15,436 nucleotides of DNA from Methanosphaera sp. (lineage in GTDB: Archaea; Methanobacteriota; Methanobacteria; Methanobacteriales; Methanobacteriaceae). The notes under the pieces were generated by a model, which made no database searches, was not told the origin of the DNA, and worked only from the letters and a program-made list of their open reading frames with translations. Position 1 is the first letter of the stretch, and the number at the start of each line of letters is the position of its first letter. Where the stretch lies: positions 1 through 15,436 of the forward strand of contig JAFRMD010000181.1 in the NCBI GenBank assembly GCA_017430835.1. Reading direction: 5' to 3'. Shown piece after piece: positions 1 to 8,200 of the stretch. The position numbers were made by a program, and so were the translations under genes.

Positions 1-1
1 G

Positions 2-247
2 GGAATGATTCTTCAATCTGCAGCTGGAATACTGTTGTTTCTCTTCATATGGAGATTTATAAAGGCCTATAGGAGCCATGATACTAACAGTGCATCACTT
101 GCATTTGAAGAGACTAAAAAATTATTGATTCAAAGTATAATTCTGATGGTCATTGGATTTATACTGTTACTTATTGCAGCACCAATAGAAGCATATCTTT
201 CAGTCTCATTTTCAGAATTTATGATAGGATTATTAGGTTTAAAGTAA
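2..247 (+). CDS. SpoIIM-like (DUF95) membrane protein, C-terminal part, cut by window edge
   Basis: Only the last 81 or so codons are present; the frame is open to base 2, so the start lies outside the window. The protein has two hydrophobic stretches, near the beginning (AAGILLFLFIWRFI) and at about residues 41-65 counted from the first Met (LLIQSIILMVIGFILLLIAA), followed by PIEAYLS. A membrane helix ending in an 'AAxIEAxxS' turn is characteristic of the C-terminus of SpoIIM/DUF95 integral membrane proteins. These are widespread in bacteria and methanogenic archaea, usually with unknown function outside spore formers. The internal Met at position 5 has no ribosome site and is probably not the start. 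A hairpin terminator lies about 40 bases downstream. The family assignment rests on a short tail and is moderate. Confidence 0.6.
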   Translation, partial: GMILQSAAGILLFLFIWRFIKAYRSHDTNSASLAFEETKKLLIQSIILMVIGFILLLIAAPIEAYLSVSFSEFMIGLLGLK

Positions 248-288
248 AAAAATAGTGTAGAAGGTGTTGTGAAACTAAATATAATAGG

Positions 289-320
289 GGAGAGTCTAAC
301 TCTCCTTCGTTTATTTTTAA
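289..320 (+). terminator. Hairpin terminator after the SpoIIM-like gene
   Basis: A perfect 7-bp stem (GGAGAGT at 289-295, ACTCTCC at 299-305) with a 3-base loop is followed by a T-rich tract (TTCGTTTATTTTTAA). It sits between two convergent genes. On the minus strand the trailing sequence is less T-rich, so it fits the plus-strand gene better. Confidence 0.6.
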
Positions 321-391
321 TAGGATGTTCTTGTTAAGTACAAACATACTATTTTTATTCTTTCTAATACTCTTACAAAAGGGGAGTATAC

Positions 392-841
392 TTATTTATT
401 TAAATCCTCTTTGAAATCATTGTATTCTGATCGTCTTTTTTCTTGTTCCATTATATGTTCTTTCATTAGTATTCTAGCTTCTTCTTCTACTTCCGGCGTT
501 ATGACAAAATGTGTTTCTTCTTCAAATTCCTTTAAAAACTTTTCTAACCTTTCATCAAATACTTGATCAATTGCCTCTTTCTTAGCTTTAAAGTGAGAGT
601 GCAGTTTCCATAAATTAAAAAATTGATGAAAAACATATTCATAAGTTTCTTCATTTTTATTTTTTTCATCTTCAATATCTTGCATTATTCTAGTATAATC
701 AAGTCCTAAAAGGTCGTCATCAATGACTTTAGGATCATATTTTTTCAGTTTTCTTATAGTAGTTTCCAGTAGTGTTTTTTGAGTTTCAAAACATAGATTT
801 AATAGGGATAATAATTCTTCTTCTTCAGGTTTCATAAACAT
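392..841 (-). CDS. Unknown charged, mostly helical protein (149 aa)
   Basis: I do not recognise this family. The protein is rich in Glu, Lys, Asp and Leu, has no membrane segment or signal peptide, and contains only one Cys. Long heptad-like helical stretches (for example LEKFLKEFEEE and EARILMKEHIMEQEKRR) suggest a helical or coiled-coil cytoplasmic protein. A longer frame begins with TTG at 850, but that codon lies only two bases after the Shine-Dalgarno GAGGAG (858-853). The ATG at 841 has 11 bases of spacing and is preferred; the ATG at 835 is also possible. It converges on the SpoIIM-like gene and stands alone as a transcription unit. Coding status is supported by length, ribosome site and amino-acid composition. 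Confidence 0.7.
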   Translation of the reverse strand: MFMKPEEEELLSLLNLCFETQKTLLETTIRKLKKYDPKVIDDDLLGLDYTRIMQDIEDEKNKNEETYEYVFHQFFNLWKLHSHFKAKKEAIDQVFDERLEKFLKEFEEETHFVITPEVEEEARILMKEHIMEQEKRRSEYNDFKEDLNK

Positions 842-852
842 ATATTCCAATA

Positions 853-858
853 CTCCTC
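853..858 (-). promoter_or_regulatory. Shine-Dalgarno GAGGAG deciding the start of the 149-aa gene
   Basis: GAGGAG is 11 bases upstream of ATG 841 and only 2 bases upstream of TTG 850, which argues for the ATG. Confidence 0.55.
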
Positions 859-882
859 TGATTTTATCAGTATTGTTGTTGC

Positions 883-895
883 ATATAATTAATTA
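883..895 (-). promoter_or_regulatory. Candidate TATA box for the 149-aa gene
   Basis: The minus strand reads TTAATTAATTATATG here, about 25-30 bases upstream of the Shine-Dalgarno site. This would suit an archaeal promoter with a short leader. The region is AT-rich throughout, so chance similarity is likely. Confidence 0.25.
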
Positions 896-1035
896 AGCTC
901 TTGTTATTATATCAATTTTATCGGTAGAAATATATATTGAAATATTTTTCTTAGTAAAATTATAAATTATTGAAAAAGTTAAATGAAATGAATTTTTTAC
1001 AAAATTTATCAATAGTATACACGTAAAGATTCAGT

Positions 1036-1722
1036 TTAAAATGCCAACAAATTAAACAACATAGCTAAAAATAAAATAATTAGTAACAATGCAATACTAA
1101 ATACTGATAAAAGTGTAAACACAAGTTGAAATATTTTAATTCGTCTAAACAAGCAGGTTGTATCTGAAGCTAAAATAAATAATACCAAAAAACATCCAAG
1201 AACAACAAATCAAAACAAGGAAAATAAATACTTACAGAAATTTATGGAAATAACTCCTAAATATATGTCAAGTAAATTCAAATTATAATAATTGCAGTTA
1301 CGACAGCAGTAAAAGTATGACAAAAGAAATATTGATAACTAATTACATTTAATAGGGGAATTACAAATATTTAAGTATAAAGTGGGTATTGAATGATTGT
1401 TTACTTTATTCAGAATACTACCAATACGAAAATATGTAGGCTATGATTGATAGTATTAATATAATTGTACTATGACAAATATAATATCCACAATTTTAAT
1501 TCTCTTTTTATCTGAAGTTTTAAGAACTGCTCTTAATATAATGTATCACAACCTTTTTATTCTAAACATTCAACCATCGAACATCCAACACTCATGTAAT
1601 AGATATTTTTTGGCTAAAGTTTGTGATTGTGAGAAATTAAAATAAATATTCATCAAATTTAGAAAGTATTCAACTACAATATAATATCTAATTTTTATAT
1701 TATTTAAAACCTTCTTGAACCT
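1036..1722 (-). pseudogene. Decayed frame, probably a multi-pass membrane protein
   Basis: One minus-strand frame runs through this region with only six internal stops in about 228 codons, far fewer than expected in such AT-rich DNA. Open stretches of roughly 50, 29, 33, 42 and 58 codons follow one another in the same frame. The final one (1209-1036) encodes charged residues (LFRRIKIF) between two long hydrophobic segments and ends FNLLAF-stop. An upstream stretch includes LRAVLKTSDKKRIKIVD. Part of the middle looks more protein-like in the neighbouring frame (FTAVVTAIIIII), which would fit frameshifts. No start codon with a ribosome site was found. The parent family cannot be named from this. 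It could also be a chance low-stop region caused by T-rich strand bias. Confidence 0.38.
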
Positions 1723-2025
1723 TTACTATGAGTATAACGTATAATTTTTTAAAAAAAAATAATTTAACTAAAAAATTAATTTTAAAAATAAAAAATAACC
1801 AATAAAATCATGTTAATGACATTTCATAGTATTAGGTGCACATAATTATTTCACCATTAAGAAGAGAAATTAATTGGATTACTATGAAAGTCTTCAAAAT
1901 ACCATAAAAATAAAACTACCGAAAAAATTCTCCCAGTATCCCTTACAGTTTCATAATAGAAAATTAATTAGGGGTATAATGATCAGTTTAAAAATATAAT
2001 GTGGATTGATGGCAAGAATGTATCT
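1723..2025. other. Gene-free AT-rich spacer with an almost pure A/T tract
   Basis: No credible gene on either strand. Positions 1741-1798 contain a single C and otherwise only A and T, with runs of up to nine A. A weak inverted pair (TTTCATAGT near 1822 and ACTATGAAA near 1881) was noted without obvious meaning. Confidence 0.5.
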
Positions 2026-2073
2026 AAAAAAATTTTTAATAAGAGGAGTATAATAGAGTCTCAATACACCTCT
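2026..2073 (-). terminator. Terminator of the HEAT-like repeat gene
   Basis: On the minus strand an 8-bp stem with one mismatch (AGAGGTGT at 2073-2066 with ACTCCTCT at 2049-2042) is followed by a T7 run at 2032-2026. It begins 25 bases after the stop codon. Confidence 0.5.
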
Positions 2074-2097
2074 CTTTTTCAATACAATATCCTATGA

Positions 2098-2976
2098 TTA
2101 ATGTAATTCTTCACTTATGTAAATAGTGGTTTCTACTTCATCATACCCTAATTCTTTAAGTCTTTCATTGGCTGCTTTTCGAACATTATAATATTTAACT
2201 ATATTCACATGAGCTAAAGTGACATTGTTCTGACTTGTAGAAATTCCCTGATCTGTTTTGGCAATATGAATTAACAAATCTTTATCAGAAATCTTCTTAA
2301 CAGCACGTTCACGAATATATTCATCTTCACTATTTTCAGCAAGGTCTGTTAAAAAAGACTCATCATTAATGTTTTCAATAACAGCCCAACGAACTCTGGA
2401 ACTTAAATCATTATTAAAAATTTCCTTTAAAACATTATCATCAGTAATTTTTCTAACAGCTAATGAACGAGCATTTTCCGTTCTGGCATTTTTAGCAATA
2501 TCAAGCATAGCGGATTCATCAGTAATTTTTTTAAAAGCCTCTTCAACGGCTTTCCAATAATTATTCATTTTGACAATCTCAATCAGTTTATCCTGATTAT
2601 AGGTTCTATCAACAATCGTTAGCATTTTATCTTCAATAGCTTCAGAAGTTACCCGATTTCTAAAATCTTTTTTATAAATATCCGCCAGAACATTTATATC
2701 CTCAATTTTTTTAATGGCTTCTCGACGAACATAATCATTGTCATCATTTTTAGCAATGTAAATTAAAAAGTTCTGATCATCTATATATTTAATCAACGAT
2801 TCACGAAGACTATTGTCTTCTATTTTATTGAATGCTACATAAACTATTTCAATACTTTCATCATCTTTAACTATTTGTTCCAATATCTTTTCATCATCAA
2901 TCTCTTTGACAGCTTGCAACCTTACCTGTGAATCGCTATGTTTCCATTTAGGTTTTATCATATCAAATAAAGCCAT
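2098..2976 (-). CDS. HEAT-like repeat protein (292 aa)
   Basis: The protein consists of about eight or nine helical units of 23-27 residues. The repeating pattern is roughly xxVRxxAVxKIxDxxxLxxIAKND, clearest in 'YVRREAIKKIEDINVLADI', 'ARSLAVRKITDDNVLKEI' and 'YIRERAVKKISDKDLLIHI'. Such units stack into a right-handed solenoid that normally serves as a protein-binding scaffold; no catalytic motif is visible. The N-terminus MALFDMIKPKWKHSD resembles repeat proteins I associate with Methanosphaera and Methanobrevibacter. A longer frame starts at 3009, but GGTGAT lies 4 bases before ATG 2976 and the repeat pattern begins right after it. The protein is acidic, has no Cys and has no export signal, so it is probably cytoplasmic. 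The gene is monocistronic, with a structured inverted repeat and mini-ORF upstream. Confidence 0.82.
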   Translation of the reverse strand: MALFDMIKPKWKHSDSQVRLQAVKEIDDEKILEQIVKDDESIEIVYVAFNKIEDNSLRESLIKYIDDQNFLIYIAKNDDNDYVRREAIKKIEDINVLADIYKKDFRNRVTSEAIEDKMLTIVDRTYNQDKLIEIVKMNNYWKAVEEAFKKITDESAMLDIAKNARTENARSLAVRKITDDNVLKEIFNNDLSSRVRWAVIENINDESFLTDLAENSEDEYIRERAVKKISDKDLLIHIAKTDQGISTSQNNVTLAHVNIVKYYNVRKAANERLKELGYDEVETTIYISEELH

Positions 2977-2980
2977 ATTA

Positions 2981-2986
2981 ATCACC
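2981..2986 (-). promoter_or_regulatory. Ribosome site GGTGAT, decides start at 2976
   Basis: GGTGAT complements the far 3' end of archaeal 16S rRNA and sits 4 bases before the ATG. The same arrangement occurs before the gene starting at 13865, which supports it as this organism's common form. Confidence 0.55.
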
Positions 2987-3089
2987 AAGTATATTTTCTT
3001 TGTTATCATTATCTAGTAGTGAACTTAAATAGTAGGAATTACAAACATTTATTCATAAGATGGAATTAATTAGAAAATTACTTTAATTA

Positions 3090-3161
3090 TTAAAGTATTT
3101 TATTTATCCAATATAATACTATATTGACAATGCATATTATATTGAAGAGTTTATCTCTCAC
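3090..3161 (-). CDS. Candidate 23-aa hydrophobic mini-protein or leader peptide
   Basis: A perfect Shine-Dalgarno AGGAGGTGA (3177-3169) is followed after 7 bases by GTG at 3161. The frame encodes 23 residues, starting (M)RDKLFNIICIVNIVLYW and ending INKIL, which would be one short membrane helix with a basic N-terminus. The Shine-Dalgarno is the strongest in the window, yet no other usable frame follows it. The ORF lies about 110 bases upstream of the HEAT-like gene on the same strand, so it could be a regulatory leader peptide, an independent small membrane peptide, or the remains of a lost gene. Very short length keeps confidence low. Confidence 0.3.
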   Translation of the reverse strand: MRDKLFNIICIVNIVLYWINKIL

Positions 3162-3195
3162 GAGATATTCACCTCCTCTTATATTTAAGCATTGT
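3127..3195. repeat. 69-bp nested inverted repeat
   Basis: Three nested arms pair perfectly: ACAATGC (3127-3133) with GCATTGT (3189-3195), AAGAG with CTCTT, and TATCTC with GAGATA around a 4-base loop. On the minus strand the Shine-Dalgarno of the mini-ORF falls in an internal loop and its GTG start in the terminal loop. An RNA copy could therefore fold and modulate translation. Confidence 0.5.
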
Positions 3196-3370
3196 ACTAA
3201 TAGACTTTTTTTATCAGATTTTAGTAAAAACACATGTAAAATTATTAAATTCTTTTTAACCATCAAAGTATGAATTGTAATGTGTCTATTCTCTTTAGTT
3301 ATCTTTTCATTAATGAGTCCTTATTTTTTTTATTTCTTATTTTAGTATGTTTTAAATCTTTTTTTTACTT

Positions 3371-3391
3371 AATATGTGCATATCACATATT
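3371..3391. other. Palindromic hairpin downstream of the DUF2779 gene
   Basis: AATATGTG (3371-3378) and CACATATT (3384-3391) form a perfect 8-bp stem with a 5-base loop, about 40 bases after the stop of the minus-strand gene. No T-run follows on the minus strand, so a terminator role is uncertain. Confidence 0.3.
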
Positions 3392-3429
3392 TATTACTAT
3401 TCTGGTTAGGTTTCCACTTTTTATAGATT

Positions 3430-4845
3430 TTATTTTTCTATTGCTTCTTTGAATTTATCAAATATTTTTACCATTGCATAAGTGTCCAGTTTACAATATT
3501 CCAGTAGACCTTCTCTTATTTTTTCCTGTTCTTCTGGTGATTTATCTTTCAAACTTTCGAATGCTTCGGATGCTTCTGCCCCATCATGTACTAATGCTAA
3601 GTTAATATAATCTAATTCTGGATCATCAGGGTATAATGCTGGTAAAACGTATTTTATTGAATATGAACCCTGCATCTCTTTAGTATAGTATTGTTTTTTT
3701 CTGAATGGTACCATAAAGTCAACCATATTGCTATTGATTCTTGTGATTTCTTCTTCTAAATCTGGATACATTCTAATAAGTTCTTTATTAACCATAGTAC
3801 CTTCGAATGTTTGATTATAGACTATTACACTTCCATCTTCTGGAAGATTACTAATCATGCTTTCAGCAAAATGTCTGATAAAATCATTATCCTCAGGGTC
3901 TGCTAGAAATTCTTTGTGTTCAAGTTCAGCATTTTCATCATTTAATATGTGTAAGGAATACTGGAATGGTAACTGTTGGTAAGGTCTTGTCCCCTCAATT
4001 TCTGGAATGGGAGTATTGTATGTTTCATAATCTATAAAGTATAAGGGATATTTTAATGAGTCAACTAAGTCCTTTATTGCTTCTTTATCAATTATGGTGG
4101 CATTATCTTCTTCTTCAACATCACTCTCTTCTATCAGGTAATTGGTTAATCTTGAATTTTCTGAAAAGTGTGTACAGTATTCAATGAAATCACATTCATA
4201 TGGTTTTGAGCACTGCTTTCCTATGAAGATGTCAGGTTCATCATTTTGATTATGTTCTCTCATAAACTGGTTAATACTCTCTACATTCCTTCTTATTTCA
4301 TCCTGTTTTTCCAGTGCAATGCTTGTAATGTCTTCTATATTAAACAGTTCATGTATATCTAATTCCTTTTGTCTTACGTATTGGTTGTTTATGTATACGA
4401 TACATACCTTTTTCACATTAAATCCGAGATTGGATAAAACATAATATTGGAATGATGCATCATAAATATAGACATCCGTGACTTTAGTTGAACTTTTTAC
4501 TTCATAAATTTCCACACCATCAGTATCATTTTTCAGTACGTCCACCATACAGAAATTATTTTTATAATTGAATGTTGCCTCTGTTATAATATTGGGCTTG
4601 TTCAGTAAAAATTCGTCCGTTTGTTCGAGCATATACTTAAAGAAATGGTTATAGTTAAATGCTACGTCGTCATGTTTTTTTCCGAAGAGGTCTTGAGCAA
4701 GAATTCCAACTTTTTTGCCGTTTTCAAATATTTTAGGATCTGCCTGTTGTACTGCTTGGTCTCGTTTATATCTTTTTAACCAAATCATTTTAGGACATTG
4801 TAAGCTGTTACAATAGCTTGTTTTTGATAAAAATATGTTTTTCAT
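3430..4845 (-). CDS. Cas4-like PD-(D/E)XK nuclease fused to DEDD exonuclease (DUF2779)
   Basis: Two nuclease modules are visible in 471 residues. The N-terminal part has the RecB/Cas4 pattern: Glu89 (ITEATF), Asp102 (CMVDVL), Glu115-x-Lys117 (YEVKSST) and Gln133 (FQYYVL). Cys12 or Cys17 near the start and Cys212, Cys218 and Cys224 after the fold are placed as 4Fe-4S ligands, as in Cas4 and AddB. The C-terminal part matches DUF2779, an RNase H-fold exonuclease: Asp272-x-Glu274 (FIDYETY), Asn344/Glu348 (YNQTFE), Asp376 (NMVDFM) and Asp454 (YCKLDTYAM). Both active sites look intact. The product should be a cytoplasmic, metal-dependent DNA (or RNA) nuclease. GTGAT lies a few bases before the start. 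It is divergent from a UvrD-type helicase-nuclease, so joint work on DNA ends is plausible but unproven. Confidence 0.85.
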   Translation of the reverse strand: MKNIFLSKTSYCNSLQCPKMIWLKRYKRDQAVQQADPKIFENGKKVGILAQDLFGKKHDDVAFNYNHFFKYMLEQTDEFLLNKPNIITEATFNYKNNFCMVDVLKNDTDGVEIYEVKSSTKVTDVYIYDASFQYYVLSNLGFNVKKVCIVYINNQYVRQKELDIHELFNIEDITSIALEKQDEIRRNVESINQFMREHNQNDEPDIFIGKQCSKPYECDFIEYCTHFSENSRLTNYLIEESDVEEEDNATIIDKEAIKDLVDSLKYPLYFIDYETYNTPIPEIEGTRPYQQLPFQYSLHILNDENAELEHKEFLADPEDNDFIRHFAESMISNLPEDGSVIVYNQTFEGTMVNKELIRMYPDLEEEITRINSNMVDFMVPFRKKQYYTKEMQGSYSIKYVLPALYPDDPELDYINLALVHDGAEASEAFESLKDKSPEEQEKIREGLLEYCKLDTYAMVKIFDKFKEAIEK

Positions 4846-5220
4846 TGTAAATCACACAGTGTTATATTTATTATATTCTTAATTATTTTTATGATGAAAG
4901 TTAATATAATATTATATTTTTATTGGAATAATTATAATTAAAATTAAGTTCAAAATATTTTATTATTTATAAAGTTATTTTTTCAAATAATAGCTATCAT
5001 CATTTTTTTATGATTTTCATTATGTCATTATTTTGACTGATTATATATTTATCATTACTATTATATAAAGTGGAATATTAATAATAAAATTAATATATTA
5101 ATTATTCCCAAATTATTTTTTTAAACGTATTATAATTGGAAAGTAAAAAAATAATGTAGATTTAAAAAAACTAGTTATAATATTAAATCATTTTAAATTG
5201 TTATATATTATAATACATAA
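4846..5220. other. Very AT-rich divergent promoter region
   Basis: This stretch separates the two divergent nuclease genes and must carry both promoters. It holds many TATA-like strings (for example AATATAATAAATATAAC on the minus strand at 4861-4877) and an AT-only inverted pair (TTATAATAT near 5175, ATATTATAA near 5207). I see no ORF or RNA gene. Confidence 0.5.
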
Positions 5221-5236
5221 ATTTATATTTAATTAT
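5221..5236 (+). promoter_or_regulatory. Candidate TATA box for the helicase-nuclease gene
   Basis: ATTTATATTTAATTAT lies about 28 bases upstream of ATG 5257. The transcript would then start only a few bases before the ATG, giving a leaderless or nearly leaderless mRNA. This agrees with the lack of a clear Shine-Dalgarno. Confidence 0.35.
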
Positions 5237-5256
5237 AACCCATATGAGTGAGTCTT

Positions 5257-8200
5257 ATGTCAGATAGTAGTAAAGTGCAAAAACCAACTGTTGAACAACA
5301 AGAAGCTATAAACTATGATGGAAAATCATTATTGATTACTGCTGGTCCGGGGGCTGGTAAAACTTATGTTTTAGTTAAAAGAATAAAATACTTATTGGAA
5401 GAAAAACATGTGGATCCTGAAAGTATTCTAGTTATTACTTTTACTAGAAAAGCTGCTGATCAATTAAAGGAAAAACTTAGTAAAGATAAAGATATAGGTG
5501 CAAGTGCAGTAAATAAGATGTTTATAAATACTATTCATAGTTTTTGTATCCATTTTTTAAGTGAAAATGGTTGTAGTGACATTAATCTTCTTGAAAGCAC
5601 TTCTGGTAATGAATGCAAGTTAATGTTTCTTAGAAAGCATAAGAAGGAGTTAGGTTTTAATCGTGAAGCTTATATGTCTGGAAGAAATTTACATGATGTG
5701 ATTAATAAATTTGATGAATATATGACATTTGGATTAACAAAAAATTGTCGCGAAGGTTTAATAAAGTATATTGAAGAGAATCGTCCAGTTTCACAAGAAT
5801 ATAAGGATTTAATTGCTAGTTGTGGTGAGGGTGATGATTTTGAATATCCCTATGATGAAGTCAAAGAAAGAGAACTAAAAGCTTCTGCATACAATTCAAG
5901 ATATCTTGCTATTGCAAAGGCGTATCCAAAATATAAAGAATTATTGGAACAGGAAAATTCATTTGATTTTAATTATTTACAAGTTAAGGTAAGGGATATT
6001 ATTAAAAATGATGAGACAATTGCAGAAAATTCTCGTTTTAAAAATATTTTAATTGATGAATATCAGGATATTGATCCTATTCAAAATGATATTTTTAACA
6101 TACTATCAAAGTATGCTGAATCTTTTACTGTAGTAGGTGATGATGATCAAAGTATTTATGCCTTCCGAGGTAGTGTTCCAAAGTATTTTACTGATTTTGC
6201 TGATGATATAAAAGTAAAAAAGAATCCTAATGAATCAGTTACTCCATTATCAACTAATTTTAGATCATGTCCTGAAATAGTAGAGTATAATGAAGATTTA
6301 ATTAAGGGTGTTCGTGAAATTGATAAGACTCTTGTTCCAGACCGTAAAGATAAGGGTGGAGTTTATTATTTAATTAATGAAAATGTTAATGTTCAGGCAG
6401 AAAAAATTGCAAACTTAATACTTTATTTACATGAATCTGAAAAAATTGATCGATTTGATGATATAGCTTTATTATTATCCTCAGTAACTTATGCAAAGGG
6501 AATTAATGAAATTTTAGAAGAGTTTAAGAATAAAGGTATTCCTTATAGTTTATCTGAGAATGATTCACTTATGAGTAATCCTGAAGTAAAAGCTATGATA
6601 ATATTATTATGGTATATGAAAGAATCTAATGATAAAATAATATTTAGTGAGTGGGAGAAAAATTGGTTAAATCTTAGTGCTTTCTCTTTAGTACAGGATA
6701 TCTTGGAGTTAGATGATAAGACATGTCAAATATTATCCGATTTGGAAGAAAAATTCCAAAAAGATGTAATAGATACTGAAAAGGAAGTATATAAAGAATT
6801 CACTGGAAAAACTAGTAAAAAAAGATCATTTAAAGGAATATTTGATAGGGATCAAGAAATTATTGATGAAATATTCAAAAGAGTGGAAAGATTTGACTTA
6901 AGTACAAAAACAAGAAAAGAATTAGAAGAAATAGGTATAACTAATGAACATGATTTAACATTATTTGAAAACTTAAATAATATTAAACAAGAATTATATG
7001 ATGAAAACACAAAGTTCTATGAAAGACCATCAGTTCTAGAAGTATATTATGATATTCTACAATATTCTGGAATATTAAAAGATAGATTAGAAAATCCTAC
7101 TGAAGAAAATCAAAGAATACTACGAAACTTGGGACAAATAACTGAAACAATAGCAAATTATGAAGAAATTATTACAAAATATAGTATGAATGGTTTATTA
7201 TGGTATATTTTCAGTGAATTTGATAGTTATTCTACTTCAACAATTCCGACAGATGAAATTGATAAAGTACAGATTATGACTGTCCATAAGTCTAAAGGAT
7301 TGGAGTTTCCGGTAGTAATATTAGGTTCAATAATTGAAGGAAAATTCCCTAAACATAGGGAAGAATATGAAGAAGCTACTAAAGACTATCTAAATAGGAG
7401 TGCTACATACTACACTCCACCAGAATATCTTGAATATAAAAAAGAAGCATTTACTACTGAAGATGCTAGTTTAGAAGAAAATATACTTAAGGAAGAAAAT
7501 AAAGAATCAAAAAGAGTTTTCTATGTGGGAACAACAAGGGCAGAAGATATACTTATACTTTCTGCATTAATGGATAAAGAGGGTAAAACTCCAAAAATAA
7601 TGGATAGAATTATAGAAGATGGTAATTATTCAGAATTAACAGATAATTATAACATAATTGCTGAAAAAACATGTGAATCAAAAACTTTTGAACCGGAAAG
7701 ATTAAAACTTAGTTACACTCACCTTTCAGAATATGACAATTGTTCACAAGAATATAACCTTAGATATAATTATCAATTTATGAACTCAAAAAATAAAGCA
7801 CTTACATTTGGTGTAGTAGCACATACAATTCTAAACTTAATTCATCAAAAACAAAAAGCTTACCAAAAAGAAGGAAAAGGACAAATTACGAGTAAAGAAG
7901 AAATAAAGGAAATAATCGAAAGAGTTAAAGAATTTAATCAAAACTTAAAAAATAATGAAAATGATGAGTTTAAAGAAATAGAAGAAGCAATTTATACTTA
8001 TTGGGAAGAGAATAAGGATAAATATTATATTATTGGTTCGGAAGTACCATTTAGTATTACATATAATGATTTTGATTTGGAAGGAAAAATTGACTTAATT
8101 GTAAAAGACAAAAACACTAATGACATTACAATAATCGATTTTAAAACAACTGAAGAAGAAAATGTTGAGGTTCTTAAAGAACGTTATCAGAAACAGTTAT

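Noticed and set aside
2011..2055. Tiny plus-strand ORF MARMYLKKFLIRGV
   Set aside because: 14 codons, no ribosome site, and it overlaps the terminator of the convergent gene.
2369..2560. Plus-strand ORF inside the HEAT-like gene
   Set aside because: Antisense shadow of a repeat-rich coding region; no ribosome site.
3270..3452. 60-codon plus-strand ORF, extremely rich in Phe, Leu and Ile
   Set aside because: No ribosome site, runs into the 3' end of the convergent DUF2779 gene, and its hydrophobic content is what T-rich DNA gives by default.
5244..5267. 7-codon ORF (MSESYVR) overlapping the helicase start
   Set aside because: Possible upstream ORF, but it has no ribosome site and the transcript may begin near or after it.
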